NCBI GenBank assembly: GCA_007692605.1
Contig: REBS01000071.1
Location: 1-33,654, forward strand
Source of the DNA: Gemmatimonadales bacterium
GTDB lineage: Bacteria; Gemmatimonadota; Gemmatimonadetes; Longimicrobiales; Gaopeijiaceae
Length of the DNA: 33,654 bases
Reading direction: 5' to 3'
Shown here: positions 26,658-33,654 of the stretch, one piece after another
How the letters are laid out: each line of letters opens with the position of its first letter
How positions within the stretch are numbered: position 1 is the first letter of the stretch
Position numbers and translations under genes: made by a program
Notes under the pieces: model-generated
What the model was told of the DNA's origin: nothing
The model's database searches: none
What the model saw: only the letters and a program-made list of their open reading frames with translations

Positions 26658-27377
26658 TCAGCTCTCCTCCCCGGAAGTCTCAGCGGGCGGCTCCGTGTCG
26701 TCGAAGCCGGGAATCGCGACCGAAGGCCCGAAGAGGGGCTCGCGATTCAGCAACTCGGGAGGCGGCTCCTGATGCGAGGCCTCGACGACGAAGTTGTAGA
26801 TCAGGCGCTGCGAATCTCCCCCAAGGGTGATCACCGCCTGGTCCGCCGAGATCAGTCGGGCGTTCCGGATGAAGGGCGAGGCCTCGAGGTTCTCGAGAAA
26901 GATGGTCAGCGCGAAGATGGTGGCCGCCTGCCCGTGGACCCGGAAGGCCAGGTTCGGGGGCGGGCTCACCTGGAGGAACCGGTTGATCCAGGTGTAATCG
27001 GGGATCGCGCGGCCGACCTCGTCCATAAGGTGGGGCCAGACGTAGCGGGCGCCGTCGATCTCCTGGATCACGGAGACCCGGGCGGCGATCGAATCCCGCT
27101 GAGCCGTCAACGCCTCGGCGCGGGCGATCACGTCGGCAAATCGAGCCGAGTCGGCCTGCGCGGCATCGATTCGAACCTGCAGCTCCTCGGCCTCACCCGC
27201 CACATCCAGGAAGAACCACCCGAACACGAGAAGAGCGAGCAGGCTGAGCCCGCCCGCACTCAGGATCCAGGGATCCGACGGGACCCCCGAAACCTTCGGC
27301 AGTGCGAACGAGCGACTGCGCCCGCCCCCACGCTTTTTCCCCTTCTTGGTGTCGGGGCGAAGATTGACCTCGATCAA
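26658..27377 (-). CDS. pilN: PilN, inner-membrane pilus alignment protein
   Basis: A 239-residue bitopic protein. The cytoplasmic start MIEVNLRP matches the INLLP-type motif that binds a groove in PilM. It is followed by a basic stretch (KKGKKRGGGRSR), a membrane helix (about 37-59), a coiled coil (62-105) and a ferredoxin-like domain. The start codon is TTG at 27377, supported by GGAGG 8 bases upstream and by the position of the conserved motif. The N-terminal basic segment and the proline/glutamate-rich C-tail make it longer than the usual 180-200. It lies 16 bases after pilM, bridged by a mini-ORF. Confidence 0.92.
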   Translation of the reverse strand: MIEVNLRPDTKKGKKRGGGRSRSFALPKVSGVPSDPWILSAGGLSLLALLVFGWFFLDVAGEAEELQVRIDAAQADSARFADVIARAEALTAQRDSIAARVSVIQEIDGARYVWPHLMDEVGRAIPDYTWINRFLQVSPPPNLAFRVHGQAATIFALTIFLENLEASPFIRNARLISADQAVITLGGDSQRLIYNFVVEASHQEPPPELLNREPLFGPSVAIPGFDDTEPPAETSGEES

Positions 27378-27397
27378 CGGTCGTTCCTCCGGCTCAT
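27374..27397 (-). other. Seven-codon mini-ORF bridging pilM and pilN
   Basis: The pilM stop lies in ATGA; its ATG opens a seven-codon frame (MSRRNDR) that ends in a TGA overlapping the pilN TTG start (TTGA). The pilN ribosome site GGAGG lies inside it. This has the same 24-base layout as the element between gcvT and the regulator. Function is unproven. Confidence 0.3.
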
Positions 27398-28431
27398 GGG
27401 GTCCTCATGGCGAGGCCCAGGGTAAGCAGCAGCAGCGGCGCGACCTCGGTCAGATCCACTCCGAGCGAAGCATCCGGACTCACGGGCACGCGCTCGAAGG
27501 GATTGACCAGGTGAACCTCGACTCCCATCCGCTCGGCGATCGCCTCGGGAAGTCCCGGGACCCGGGCCCCGCCACCGCTCAGGAAGATACGACCGAGCGC
27601 TTCGCCGGCCGCCTGAGTCATCAGGAAGGCCGCGGCGCGCTCGACGCCCACCGACACCTCCTCCCCGCCGGCTTCGACGTAGCGGTCGAAGTCGTGGAAA
27701 CGCTGCCGGCCCTGCACGATGTCTTCGGCCTCTTCGGATGTAAGTCCCTGTTCCCGCTGCAGGTCCTCGCGAATGCGGCGCGTCCCGAAGGGGATGTCCC
27801 GGGTCAGGATCGGAACCCCGTCCTCGAGGATGTTCACGTTGGTCATCTCGTGACCGACGTTCACCAGGGCGACGATGCCCTGCATCGCCTCGGGATGGTT
27901 GTGCTCGAGCGCGTTGTGAAGGGCGAAGGCGTCCACATCAATGATGCGGGCTCCCAGCCCGCTCTCCTGCAGGAGCGACACCTTCATGTCGACCAGTTCG
28001 CGCTTTGCGGCAACCAGGAGAACCTCCATCTGGGCATCGGTGCCTTCGGGGTCCAGGATCTGAAAGTCGAGCACCACGCTCTGGATATCGAAGGGAACAT
28101 GCTGCTCGGCCTCCCAGCGGATCACCTCGCGGGCGTCCTCCTCGGTCATCCGGTCCATCGTGATCTTCTTGACGATCACGTCGTGGCCTCCGATCGCGGT
28201 GACCACATCGGTCCCCTTGAGCCCCAGGTCCTCCCAGAGGTTGCGAACGGTCTCGGCGACGAGGGCAGGGTCCATCACCTCGCCTTCGACGATCGCATCC
28301 GCCAGAAGAGGGCGCACGGCGATCCGGCGCACTTCGGGCTGGTCTCCCGAGTGATCCATCTCGATCATCTTCACCGAGCCGCTGCCGATATCCAGCCCGA
28401 CCGATGTCTTTGAACGCCCGAAAAGGCCCAT
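27394..28431 (-). CDS. pilM: PilM, actin-like pilus assembly ATPase-fold protein
   Basis: A 345-residue cytoplasmic protein with the actin/FtsA fold. The phosphate-binding motif GLDIGSGSVK (12-21) opens the protein. IRWEAEQHVPFDI is the PilM-specific stretch, VALVNVGHEMTNVNIL is the second phosphate loop, and IFLSGGGARVPGLPEAI is the adenosine motif. It forms the cytoplasmic ring that binds the PilN tail. It is the first gene of pilMNOPQ and is preceded by a promoter and a GGAAGAG ribosome site. Length and motifs are fully typical. Confidence 0.95.
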   Translation of the reverse strand: MGLFGRSKTSVGLDIGSGSVKMIEMDHSGDQPEVRRIAVRPLLADAIVEGEVMDPALVAETVRNLWEDLGLKGTDVVTAIGGHDVIVKKITMDRMTEEDAREVIRWEAEQHVPFDIQSVVLDFQILDPEGTDAQMEVLLVAAKRELVDMKVSLLQESGLGARIIDVDAFALHNALEHNHPEAMQGIVALVNVGHEMTNVNILEDGVPILTRDIPFGTRRIREDLQREQGLTSEEAEDIVQGRQRFHDFDRYVEAGGEEVSVGVERAAAFLMTQAAGEALGRIFLSGGGARVPGLPEAIAERMGVEVHLVNPFERVPVSPDASLGVDLTEVAPLLLLTLGLAMRTP

Positions 28432-28449
28432 GAATCTCTTCCGAAGTGA

Positions 28450-28472
28450 GGTGGAAACATATTTTTCCCACC
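28450..28472. promoter_or_regulatory. Inverted repeat in the pilM leader
   Basis: GGTGGAAA (28450-28457) and TTTCCCACC (28464-28472) pair with one bulged base around an A/T-rich loop. It lies between the predicted pilM transcription start and its ribosome site. It could be an operator or an RNA hairpin; no regulator is known for it. Confidence 0.35.
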
Positions 28473-28482
28473 GATGAAGTTC

Positions 28483-28512
28483 ACCTTACCACAGAACCTT
28501 GATCGCTGTCAA
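28483..28512 (-). promoter_or_regulatory. Sigma-70-type promoter for pilMNOPQ
   Basis: On the minus strand a perfect TTGACA (28507-28512) is followed after 18 bases by TAAGGT (28483-28488, 4/6 to TATAAT). The predicted start lies about 45 bases before the pilM ATG. It stands in the 122-base gap between the PilX-like gene and pilM, which has no other feature I can support. Confidence 0.65.
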
Positions 28513-28553
28513 GCAGGACCGGCCCCGGAATCCCGGTGCGGGCCCGCCGGAGA

Positions 28554-29849
28554 TCAGAAGCCCGCTGCGGTCAGGTCCATCCAGGAGCGGCTCCCCACGG
28601 GAACCAGAAACACCTCTGTGGGTGGCTGGAAGGCGTTGTTCTTGGCGCGGCTGGCCGCACAGCTCGAGTAGCGCAGGATCGACCCACCGGCGTAGTCGGA
28701 CGACTCCAGGTCCGCCGTACCCGTGGCCCGAATCGATCCGATGACCCGATTTCCATTGCCCTGCGTCTCGATCTGACCGCGAACCAGGATCATCCCGTAG
28801 AACTCGAAGCCACCATTCATATTCAGATTACCGTCCACCAGGAGGATCCCCTGCCCACGGCCTCCTCCGCCCCCTCCCCCACCCATCTGGGCATTCCCGT
28901 CAATGTGGATGATCGGAAAGTAGTTGAAGCAGTGGGTCGAGGCGTAGTTGTAGGCGATTCCATCGATCTCGGCATCGGGATCGCGATGCGGCTCCCCCCA
29001 GTTCATCGGATCCGCGTAATCACAGACGCCACTCTCGTTGTAGGAGGGGCCGACGCTGGGAAAGGTCCCACCGGGAAGAGAATGGGTCGCCGTGGCGACC
29101 ATCTCGTCCCACCCGAACTCGTCGTCTTCGTCTCCGAAGGTCATGAAGTCGTCGGGGTCCTCGTAGGGCACCTGCTCGTAGGCAGGATCTCCATCGATGG
29201 TGCTCGCTCCCGTCGCCTCCACCTCGGCTCCGTCGTTGTTGATCACACCGGGTTTGTCCACGGGGCTTCCTGGGCACACATCGCCCCCGAAGCCGCCCCA
29301 GGAGTCCACCGGCTCATCGTGACCGATGATCTGGGCGTTTCCTCTCGTCACGACGCCCCCCTGCGTCTTGAGTGCGGCATCATCCTCGAGTTGGGTATAG
29401 TCCACCTCCCATGCGCTCGCCGTGTTGCGGACGATCGACCCGAGGGTCCGCTGCGCTCCCGCGAGCACTCCACCCTGCGTCACGCGACCCGTGCTCTCGA
29501 GTCGATAGTTCCGCTCGGCCACCCGCCGGACCACGACCGTCCACTCGCCCTCTCCCTGCTCACCGCTTTCGAGGACCATGGGGTCGCCCCAGATCTCGAG
29601 TTCGGCGAAGACTTCGAGTTGTGCTGGGTCGAAGCTTCCCGCCATCACGGTGTTGAGTCCGTCCTCGGCGAGCATCCGGGCCTCGACGGTCCGATCGCTC
29701 GACTGCCCGATCCGGCTCTCCTGGCTCGAGATCAGGAACCCGGCCGTGACGAGAATCGCCACCACCAGGATCGCGAAGATCGCAGCGGGCAGCGCGAACC
29801 CGTCCCGACGTGCGACGGTGAACGTGGGTCCTTGTGATCGCTTCTTCAT
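28554..29849 (-). CDS. PilX/GspK-like large minor pilin with beta-helix-like domain
   Basis: A 431-residue prepilin-like protein. A 17-residue leader ends at Gly17 before FALPAAIFAILVV, followed by a membrane helix (about 18-40). Position +5 is Ala, not Glu; lack of Glu5 is the mark of tip pilins such as GspK. The distal part is large and acidic. It has Cys192, Cys276, Cys307 and Cys397 (two disulfides possible), an eight-glycine run (323-330) and then alternating short strands (ILLVDGNLNMNGGF, YGMILVRGQIETQG) like a right-handed beta-helix. The ATG at 29849 was chosen over the ATG at 29876 because GGAGG lies 6-7 bases upstream. It is the last gene of the downstream minor-pilin module. Family assignment is tentative. 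Confidence 0.75.
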   Translation of the reverse strand: MKKRSQGPTFTVARRDGFALPAAIFAILVVAILVTAGFLISSQESRIGQSSDRTVEARMLAEDGLNTVMAGSFDPAQLEVFAELEIWGDPMVLESGEQGEGEWTVVVRRVAERNYRLESTGRVTQGGVLAGAQRTLGSIVRNTASAWEVDYTQLEDDAALKTQGGVVTRGNAQIIGHDEPVDSWGGFGGDVCPGSPVDKPGVINNDGAEVEATGASTIDGDPAYEQVPYEDPDDFMTFGDEDDEFGWDEMVATATHSLPGGTFPSVGPSYNESGVCDYADPMNWGEPHRDPDAEIDGIAYNYASTHCFNYFPIIHIDGNAQMGGGGGGGGRGQGILLVDGNLNMNGGFEFYGMILVRGQIETQGNGNRVIGSIRATGTADLESSDYAGGSILRYSSCAASRAKNNAFQPPTEVFLVPVGSRSWMDLTAAGF

Positions 29850-29883
29850 CGGTGCCTCCATCGGCAATCGAGCCATGAGTCGT

Positions 29884-30714
29884 TCAGTTGCGCGGATTCA
29901 CGAAGACCGAGAGCGAGTCGGCGATCAACTCCCCGCGCGCGCCCCGTGCCCTGGATACGGTTCGAACGGTGACCTGGATCGTTCGCACATCCGCGGGCGT
30001 CGTGGTGGGATCCCCGTTGGCGTCCAGATAATCGAACCGGAGCCCGTCATTGGCTGCAATCGGACCGATGACGGGTTCCGGTTCCCCATCGAGCCCGCGC
30101 CCCAGGTAGATGTCCCCGTCGAGCGCAACCGCGCGGTACTCCACGGTCTGAAAGCTCCGGACCAGTGACCCGGACGCCACCTGGTTCGCGCTCGTGATCC
30201 CGGGAATCATTCCATCGATCCGCAGCCGGAGAGAGGGCTCGCCCCCGCAGTTGGCGGGCGTCCCGGTGGCAGGAGTCGAGATCACTTCCCCCTTCGACCA
30301 GAAGTGCTCCGAGGCGTCCTCCGATCCGTCGGCATGCACCAGCACGGAATCCCCCTCGGCGAAGTCGAGTCCCATGATCGCTGCCCGCACCAGCAGGGGG
30401 TCGGTGTCCTCGACTCCGCACACCACCGCGACCTTGCGCATCACGCGCATCTGGATCCGGTCCGACTCCATGACGATCAGGTCACTCCCGAGAAAGGGGT
30501 CGGACGCCGTACTCATCTCCCGGATCTCGGACGTCAGCAGCTCGACCGCACCCCGCACCGTCTGCTGACCCATGACGGTCGCGCTCTGCGCGGTGTAGAT
30601 CTGCTGGTTCGAGACCAGAACCCGGAAGGTCGCGGCCAGGATCAGGCCCCCGAGCACGACCACGATGAGGAGCTCCACCAGGGTGAAGCCGTTGCGATTC
30701 TTCAACATCCTCAT
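29884..30714 (-). CDS. PilW-like minor pilin
   Basis: A 276-residue type IV prepilin. The leader MRMLKNRNG is cut before FTLVELLIVVVLGG, with Glu5 present and a membrane-spanning helix of about 22 residues. The remainder (RVLVSNQQIYTAQSATVMGQQTVRGAVELLTSEIREM) is typical of the long PilW/GspJ helix. A large beta-rich head follows, with two close cysteines (VCGVE, NCGGE) that may pair. Its ATG overlaps the PilV-like stop (ATGA). It lies between PilV-like and PilX-like genes, the standard fimT-pilV-pilW-pilX order of minor pilins that prime pilus assembly. Confidence 0.85.
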   Translation of the reverse strand: MRMLKNRNGFTLVELLIVVVLGGLILAATFRVLVSNQQIYTAQSATVMGQQTVRGAVELLTSEIREMSTASDPFLGSDLIVMESDRIQMRVMRKVAVVCGVEDTDPLLVRAAIMGLDFAEGDSVLVHADGSEDASEHFWSKGEVISTPATGTPANCGGEPSLRLRIDGMIPGITSANQVASGSLVRSFQTVEYRAVALDGDIYLGRGLDGEPEPVIGPIAANDGLRFDYLDANGDPTTTPADVRTIQVTVRTVSRARGARGELIADSLSVFVNPRN

Positions 30715-31160
30715 TCTCCCGGTCGGTTGACACGGTACTCGAAGCTGCTCGTGACATTCCCCTCGGGCCCCCGGGCCCCCCGACCCGGCCCGACGATCGT
30801 GATCTCGAAGACGCGGCTGTTGTCGCCCCCCTCGATCTCGACCCACGTCACCTCGTACCGGCCGATCTCGATCGGGTCGGCGGTGTCCAGGCTCTGATCG
30901 AAGCTTTCGGCCGCCTGGGCCCGAAGGAGTTCGACCGCACTCTGCCGGACCTGGGCCCGCTCGGTATCGACACGGCCGGTCTCGGTGTTCCGGATCACAT
31001 GGCCGGTCGCCGCGGCGAGCCCCAGGAGCCCCACGGTGAGAATCAACATGGCCACGACGAGTTCGACGATTGAGAACCCGTCGCGCCCCGAGGGGCCCTG
31101 GGACCGCTGCAAATCCGACGCATGTGGAGCGTGAATCACCTTCAATGAAATCCCCATCAT
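30711..31160 (-). CDS. PilV-like minor pilin
   Basis: A 149-residue prepilin with cleavage expected after Gly28 before FSIVELVVAMLILTVGLLGLA; Glu5 is present. The helix continues with the sequence GHVIRNTETGRVDTERAQVRQSAVELL, then a short beta domain, as in PilV/GspI. The ATG at 31160 overlaps the FimT-like stop (ATGA); an adjacent ATG at 31157 is equally possible. A GGGAGG site lies directly upstream. The 28-residue leader is unusually long, so an internal alternative start (TTG at the LKVIH segment) cannot be excluded. Confidence 0.8.
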   Translation of the reverse strand: MMGISLKVIHAPHASDLQRSQGPSGRDGFSIVELVVAMLILTVGLLGLAAATGHVIRNTETGRVDTERAQVRQSAVELLRAQAAESFDQSLDTADPIEIGRYEVTWVEIEGGDNSRVFEITIVGPGRGARGPEGNVTSSFEYRVNRPGE

Positions 31161-31627
31161 GCCTCCCGCGCCTGGCCGAGTTGCAGTACCAGGAGCGCCG
31201 CCGAACGATTGGCCCGGACCAACTCCACCCGGAGCGTTCCGGTGAAGGTGTTGCATCCGGGATCGGCGATCCCCCGTGGGGTGAAACAAAGCTGGGCCCC
31301 GCTATCGCTCGAGGTGACGGTCACATTGAACTCCTGGCCGACCGATACGGCATTGAGCACTTCACGGTCTCCGGTATCGGGATTCACCCACTCGACGCGA
31401 AACTCGTCTTTGGCATCATCCACCACGAAAAAGACCATCGTGCCACGCTCGGCCGCGAAGGCACGAGCCTGGGCGTGCAGGCTCAGAAAATTGGACTGCG
31501 CCGACTGCACCCCGAGCTGGCCCTGGACCCTCGAAAACGAGAGGGTGATGATCCCGGCCAGGACCGTACTGATCACCAGTACGATGATCAGCTCGAGGAT
31601 GGTGAAGCCCTGCCTGTTTCTATGCAT
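31157..31627 (-). CDS. FimT/GspH-like minor pilin
   Basis: A 156-residue prepilin. The leader MHRNRQG is cut before FTILELIIVLVISTVLAGI (Glu5 present). The body SRVQGQLGVQSAQSNFLSLHAQARAFAAERG is the typical FimT/GspH helix. The beta-sheet head has Cys residues in LCFTPRG and DPGC, likely one disulfide. It is the first gene of the downstream minor-pilin module. The chosen ATG gives a standard short leader, though no clear ribosome site precedes it. A sigma-54 promoter match lies 60 bases upstream. Confidence 0.85.
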   Translation of the reverse strand: MHRNRQGFTILELIIVLVISTVLAGIITLSFSRVQGQLGVQSAQSNFLSLHAQARAFAAERGTMVFFVVDDAKDEFRVEWVNPDTGDREVLNAVSVGQEFNVTVTSSDSGAQLCFTPRGIADPGCNTFTGTLRVELVRANRSAALLVLQLGQAREA

Positions 31628-31686
31628 GTCACGACCAGACGAGTCAGAAGGATCGACGGACGGTTCCTGTCCGACTCTAATGGAAG

Positions 31687-31702
31687 AGCGAAATCCATGC
31701 CA
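31687..31702 (-). promoter_or_regulatory. Sigma-54 (-24/-12) promoter candidate for the fimT-pilV-pilW-pilX module
   Basis: The minus strand reads TGGCATGGATTTCGCT. Against the consensus TGGCACGN4TTGCW it differs only at two positions (C to T and T to C) and keeps the invariant GG and GC with the required 10-base spacing. The predicted start near 31676 would give a leader of about 50 bases to the FimT-like ATG. The surrounding 31628-31850 gap also holds two short inverted repeats (CTGAG...CTCAG, GGGG...CCCC) and an A+T-richer part near 31790-31840, but no gene. Confidence 0.5.
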
Positions 31703-31850
31703 TCGGGGGGGTGGGGGCAAGGGCCCGGCAATCCTGCCATTTGGGGCGAAACCCCCGGTCGCAAGCTCCTGAGAAACCCTCAGAAATCAGAAGAAAGTTC
31801 CGACCGAGGCACGAATTGATTTCATTGAAGGAAGATCAACGGATCGATCG

Positions 31851-32738
31851 TCAGAAGCGCCCGAGCGCTCCGCCTCTCGGAAGATCGAGCCGACGGGGGG
31901 GAGGGATCTCCTCGAGAGCGGCCTCGATGGCGCACCAGGAGCCGACGATCCGGCTACCCGAGTCCACCTGCACTCCTCCCGCGGCTGCGACCCCGCCCTC
32001 CCACCCTGCCCCGTCCGTCAGCGTGACCGCGCCCCCGGCAAGCAGAATCCCACGGACCACCCCGTCTCCACGCAGCTCCACGTCGCCCACGGACAGGAGC
32101 CAGACCACCCCTTCCTCCGCCTCGACGAGCGTGACCTCGGGCCCGCTCACGACCACCCCCGCCGAGGCCACCCGCTGCGCCCAGGCCACCCCGTCCGGAT
32201 GGAGTGACTCTGTGATTTCGCCAATAAACCGCAAAAGAGGGCCATCTCCGGACGCTCTCGTCCGCTGAGTCCCCCCGCAGGGAGATGGCGCCCAGGCGGA
32301 CCCGGGCGGCTCGGTCGGGGCCACCCACAGGGGCGTATAGACAGGAGCGGTCCAGAGCCGGGCCTCGCGGGGAGGGTCGATCACGCGCAGGAGTTCATAG
32401 CTCGACCGGCCCACGCCGAGCTCTCCCACATCCGAATCGGACGCCACCGGTCCAAGCCTTCGCTGAAGCTTCCAGCCCACGGCGATCTCCCCCGCCTCGA
32501 CGGGTTGAGGACCGGACCACCCCTCCAGGTATTCGCGCTCGAGCCGGGTATCGCGCACCAATCCCATGGCCAGCGCGGCGCTCATCATGACCAGCGCGGT
32601 GACCGCAAGGAGGCCCAGGATGGCCAGGGGCAGGAGAAATCCACGTCGCTCCCCCAGGCTCCCAAGCCCCTCGTAATCCAGACGCACCTCGAATCCCCCG
32701 GGCTCGATCCGAGGAGGCGGCCGCTCCACCTTCCTCAT
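31851..32738 (-). CDS. Second PilX/GspK-like minor pilin
   Basis: A 295-residue protein. A 33-residue leader region ends RRG before FLLPLAILGLLAVTALVMM, a membrane helix (about 34-60). As in the larger PilX-like protein at 28554-29849, the +4 residue is Pro and Glu5 is missing. Its last third has short alternating strands with glycine turns (VVWLLSVGDVELRG, VRGILLAGGAVTLTDG), again like a beta-helix. Two cysteines (154, 269) could pair. The ATG overlaps the PilW-like stop (ATGA). Low similarity and a long leader keep the family call tentative, but the matching position and design argue for a paralogous module. Confidence 0.65.
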   Translation of the reverse strand: MRKVERPPPRIEPGGFEVRLDYEGLGSLGERRGFLLPLAILGLLAVTALVMMSAALAMGLVRDTRLEREYLEGWSGPQPVEAGEIAVGWKLQRRLGPVASDSDVGELGVGRSSYELLRVIDPPREARLWTAPVYTPLWVAPTEPPGSAWAPSPCGGTQRTRASGDGPLLRFIGEITESLHPDGVAWAQRVASAGVVVSGPEVTLVEAEEGVVWLLSVGDVELRGDGVVRGILLAGGAVTLTDGAGWEGGVAAAGGVQVDSGSRIVGSWCAIEAALEEIPPPRRLDLPRGGALGRF

Positions 32739-33439
32739 CGCTCTCGGGGGATATGCCACTCGGTGGCGTCCCCGTCGCGAAAGACCAGGCGCACCCGGAG
32801 CCCGTCCTCCTCGTCCCGGAACCCCGAGTTCGCATCGAAGAGCTCGGGGGTGAGGGGCTGCCGGCCCCCGGCCCCGCGCCGGTAGCGAAAGGCGCCATCC
32901 TCCAACGAGTACCGCCCCGCCTCGAAGACACGAGCCAGGATCGGCTCGGCCCCGGGGGGATGACTCCACTCCCAGGTGGCGCCACGCGCCCCGAGCATTC
33001 CCCCGTCCCCTCCATCCACTGCCATCGGATCCGGCCCGCTCCCGGTCCAGCGGAGCTCGGCCGTGTACCACCGTCCCTCGGCGGTCAGTACGCGCAGCGA
33101 GTCCCGCCCTCCGACCGGCTCCCGGTGTCCGACCCACGCCACCGTCCATCGATCGCCCCCCTCTCCCTGGCCGGTCACCCGGGCGAGCCCGCGGAAGGCG
33201 CGCAGGACGATGGCCCGCTCCCCCTCGAGGCTCCAGTCCACCCCGTGGCGCCCCGCAGCGAGCTCCTCGTCGAGCGTGACCCAGACCGTGCGCACCGCCT
33301 GGGCCTCGTCGACCCGCCGGATCACCTCGCGCGAGAGCTCCGAGAGCCCATGAAGGAGCGAGGTCAGCCCGGCCAGGAAGACTCCGGCCACGAAGAGAGC
33401 GACCAGGAGTTCGACCAGGGAATAGCCGTGGCGATTCAC
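32735..33439 (-). CDS. Second PilW/GspJ-like minor pilin
   Basis: A 234-residue prepilin with the short leader VNRHG and mature start YSLVELLVALFVAGVFLAGL (Glu5 present). The helix continues LLHGLSELSREVIRRVDEAQAVRTVWVTLDEELAAG, as in PilW/GspJ, then a beta-rich head with no cysteine. The GTG start at 33439 overlaps the upstream gene's stop (GTGA). It precedes the second PilX/GspK-like gene by a 4-base overlap. Confidence 0.75.
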   Translation of the reverse strand: MNRHGYSLVELLVALFVAGVFLAGLTSLLHGLSELSREVIRRVDEAQAVRTVWVTLDEELAAGRHGVDWSLEGERAIVLRAFRGLARVTGQGEGGDRWTVAWVGHREPVGGRDSLRVLTAEGRWYTAELRWTGSGPDPMAVDGGDGGMLGARGATWEWSHPPGAEPILARVFEAGRYSLEDGAFRYRRGAGGRQPLTPELFDANSGFRDEEDGLRVRLVFRDGDATEWHIPRER

Positions 33440-33654
33440 CCGTCCCCCTCCCACACGGACCCTCCCCCCTCGAGAGCCGCGACAGCCGCGCCATCGGCGA
33501 CCGGCAGCTCCCACCAGAGCGCCGGCCCCTCCCACCCGGAAGGCACGAACTCCACCCGGACCCCCGCGCCCCCCGCCTCCCCCCGGAGCACCCCCTCGGA
33601 GCGCTCCACCTCCCCCCACCGGTGAGCCTCGAGCCCTGCGGGCACCCCCGCGAC
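33436..33654 (-). CDS. C-terminal part of an unidentified protein, probably a minor pilin
   Basis: The frame is open from the window edge to a TGA at 33436-33438 and gives about 72 residues, rich in Gly, Val and Glu (for example VEFVPSGWEGPALWWELPV). The beginning lies outside. By position, upstream of PilW-like and PilX-like genes and overlapping the next start, a PilV/GspI-like or FimT-like pilin is expected. The sequence itself shows no diagnostic motif. Confidence 0.5.
   Translation of the reverse strand, partial: VAGVPAGLEAHRWGEVERSEGVLRGEAGGAGVRVEFVPSGWEGPALWWELPVADGAAVAALEGGGSVWEGDG

Noticed and set aside
31728-31740. TGGCAGGATTGCC on the minus strand as a second sigma-54 site
   Set aside because: GG and GC are 7 bases apart rather than 10, so the spacing is wrong.

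Overview
This is a G+C-rich (roughly two thirds) bacterial chromosome segment packed with housekeeping genes. Eighteen same-strand neighbours overlap or abut within a few bases. The organism is a diderm: it has a type IV pilus secretin, an inner-membrane PilMNOP complex, lipoproteins and a periplasmic HtrA protease. The gene order topA-trmFO-xerC-hslV-hslU is known from Firmicutes and several other phyla. Together with the high G+C, a sigma-54 activator with an acidic linker and the pilus gene order, it suggests a Gemmatimonadota-like lineage. That placement is inference, not proof.

Left part, plus strand (1-9516). The end of dnaK closes with a strong intrinsic terminator. A membrane-anchored DegQ/HtrA protease follows, also closed by a hairpin. 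A promoter-like element then precedes tRNA-Leu(UAG) and a tight run of tig, clpP, clpX, lon, engB and a putative lipoprotein. The tig-to-engB genes cover folding at the ribosome, two ATP-dependent proteases and a ribosome-assembly GTPase.

Middle part, minus strand (22382 down to 9557). Reading in the direction of transcription: aroC, aroK, topA, trmFO, xerC, hslV, hslU, argF, gcvT and a sigma-54-dependent regulator with a receiver-like but degenerate N-terminus. It mixes the last shikimate steps, DNA topology, tRNA modification, chromosome dimer resolution, the HslVU protease, arginine synthesis and glycine cleavage. It converges with the plus-strand run at about 9.5 kb.

Right part, minus strand (33654 down to 22528). 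This is a type IV pilus locus. It holds two successive minor-pilin modules. The upstream one is cut by the window edge (partial gene, PilW-like, PilX/GspK-like); the downstream one is FimT/GspH, PilV, PilW and PilX/GspK-like. Then come pilM, pilN, pilO, pilP, pilQ and an outer-membrane-type lipoprotein with apparent Ig-like domains. A good sigma-54 -24/-12 match lies just upstream of the fimT-like gene, and a sigma-70-like promoter lies upstream of pilM. The pilus motors, platform protein PilC and major pilin are not in the window.

The points most worth following are the paired minor-pilin modules, each with a large pilin lacking Glu5; the sigma-54 promoter candidate; the Ig-like lipoprotein tied to the secretin; the enlarged HslU I domain; and the receiver-degenerate sigma-54 activator.
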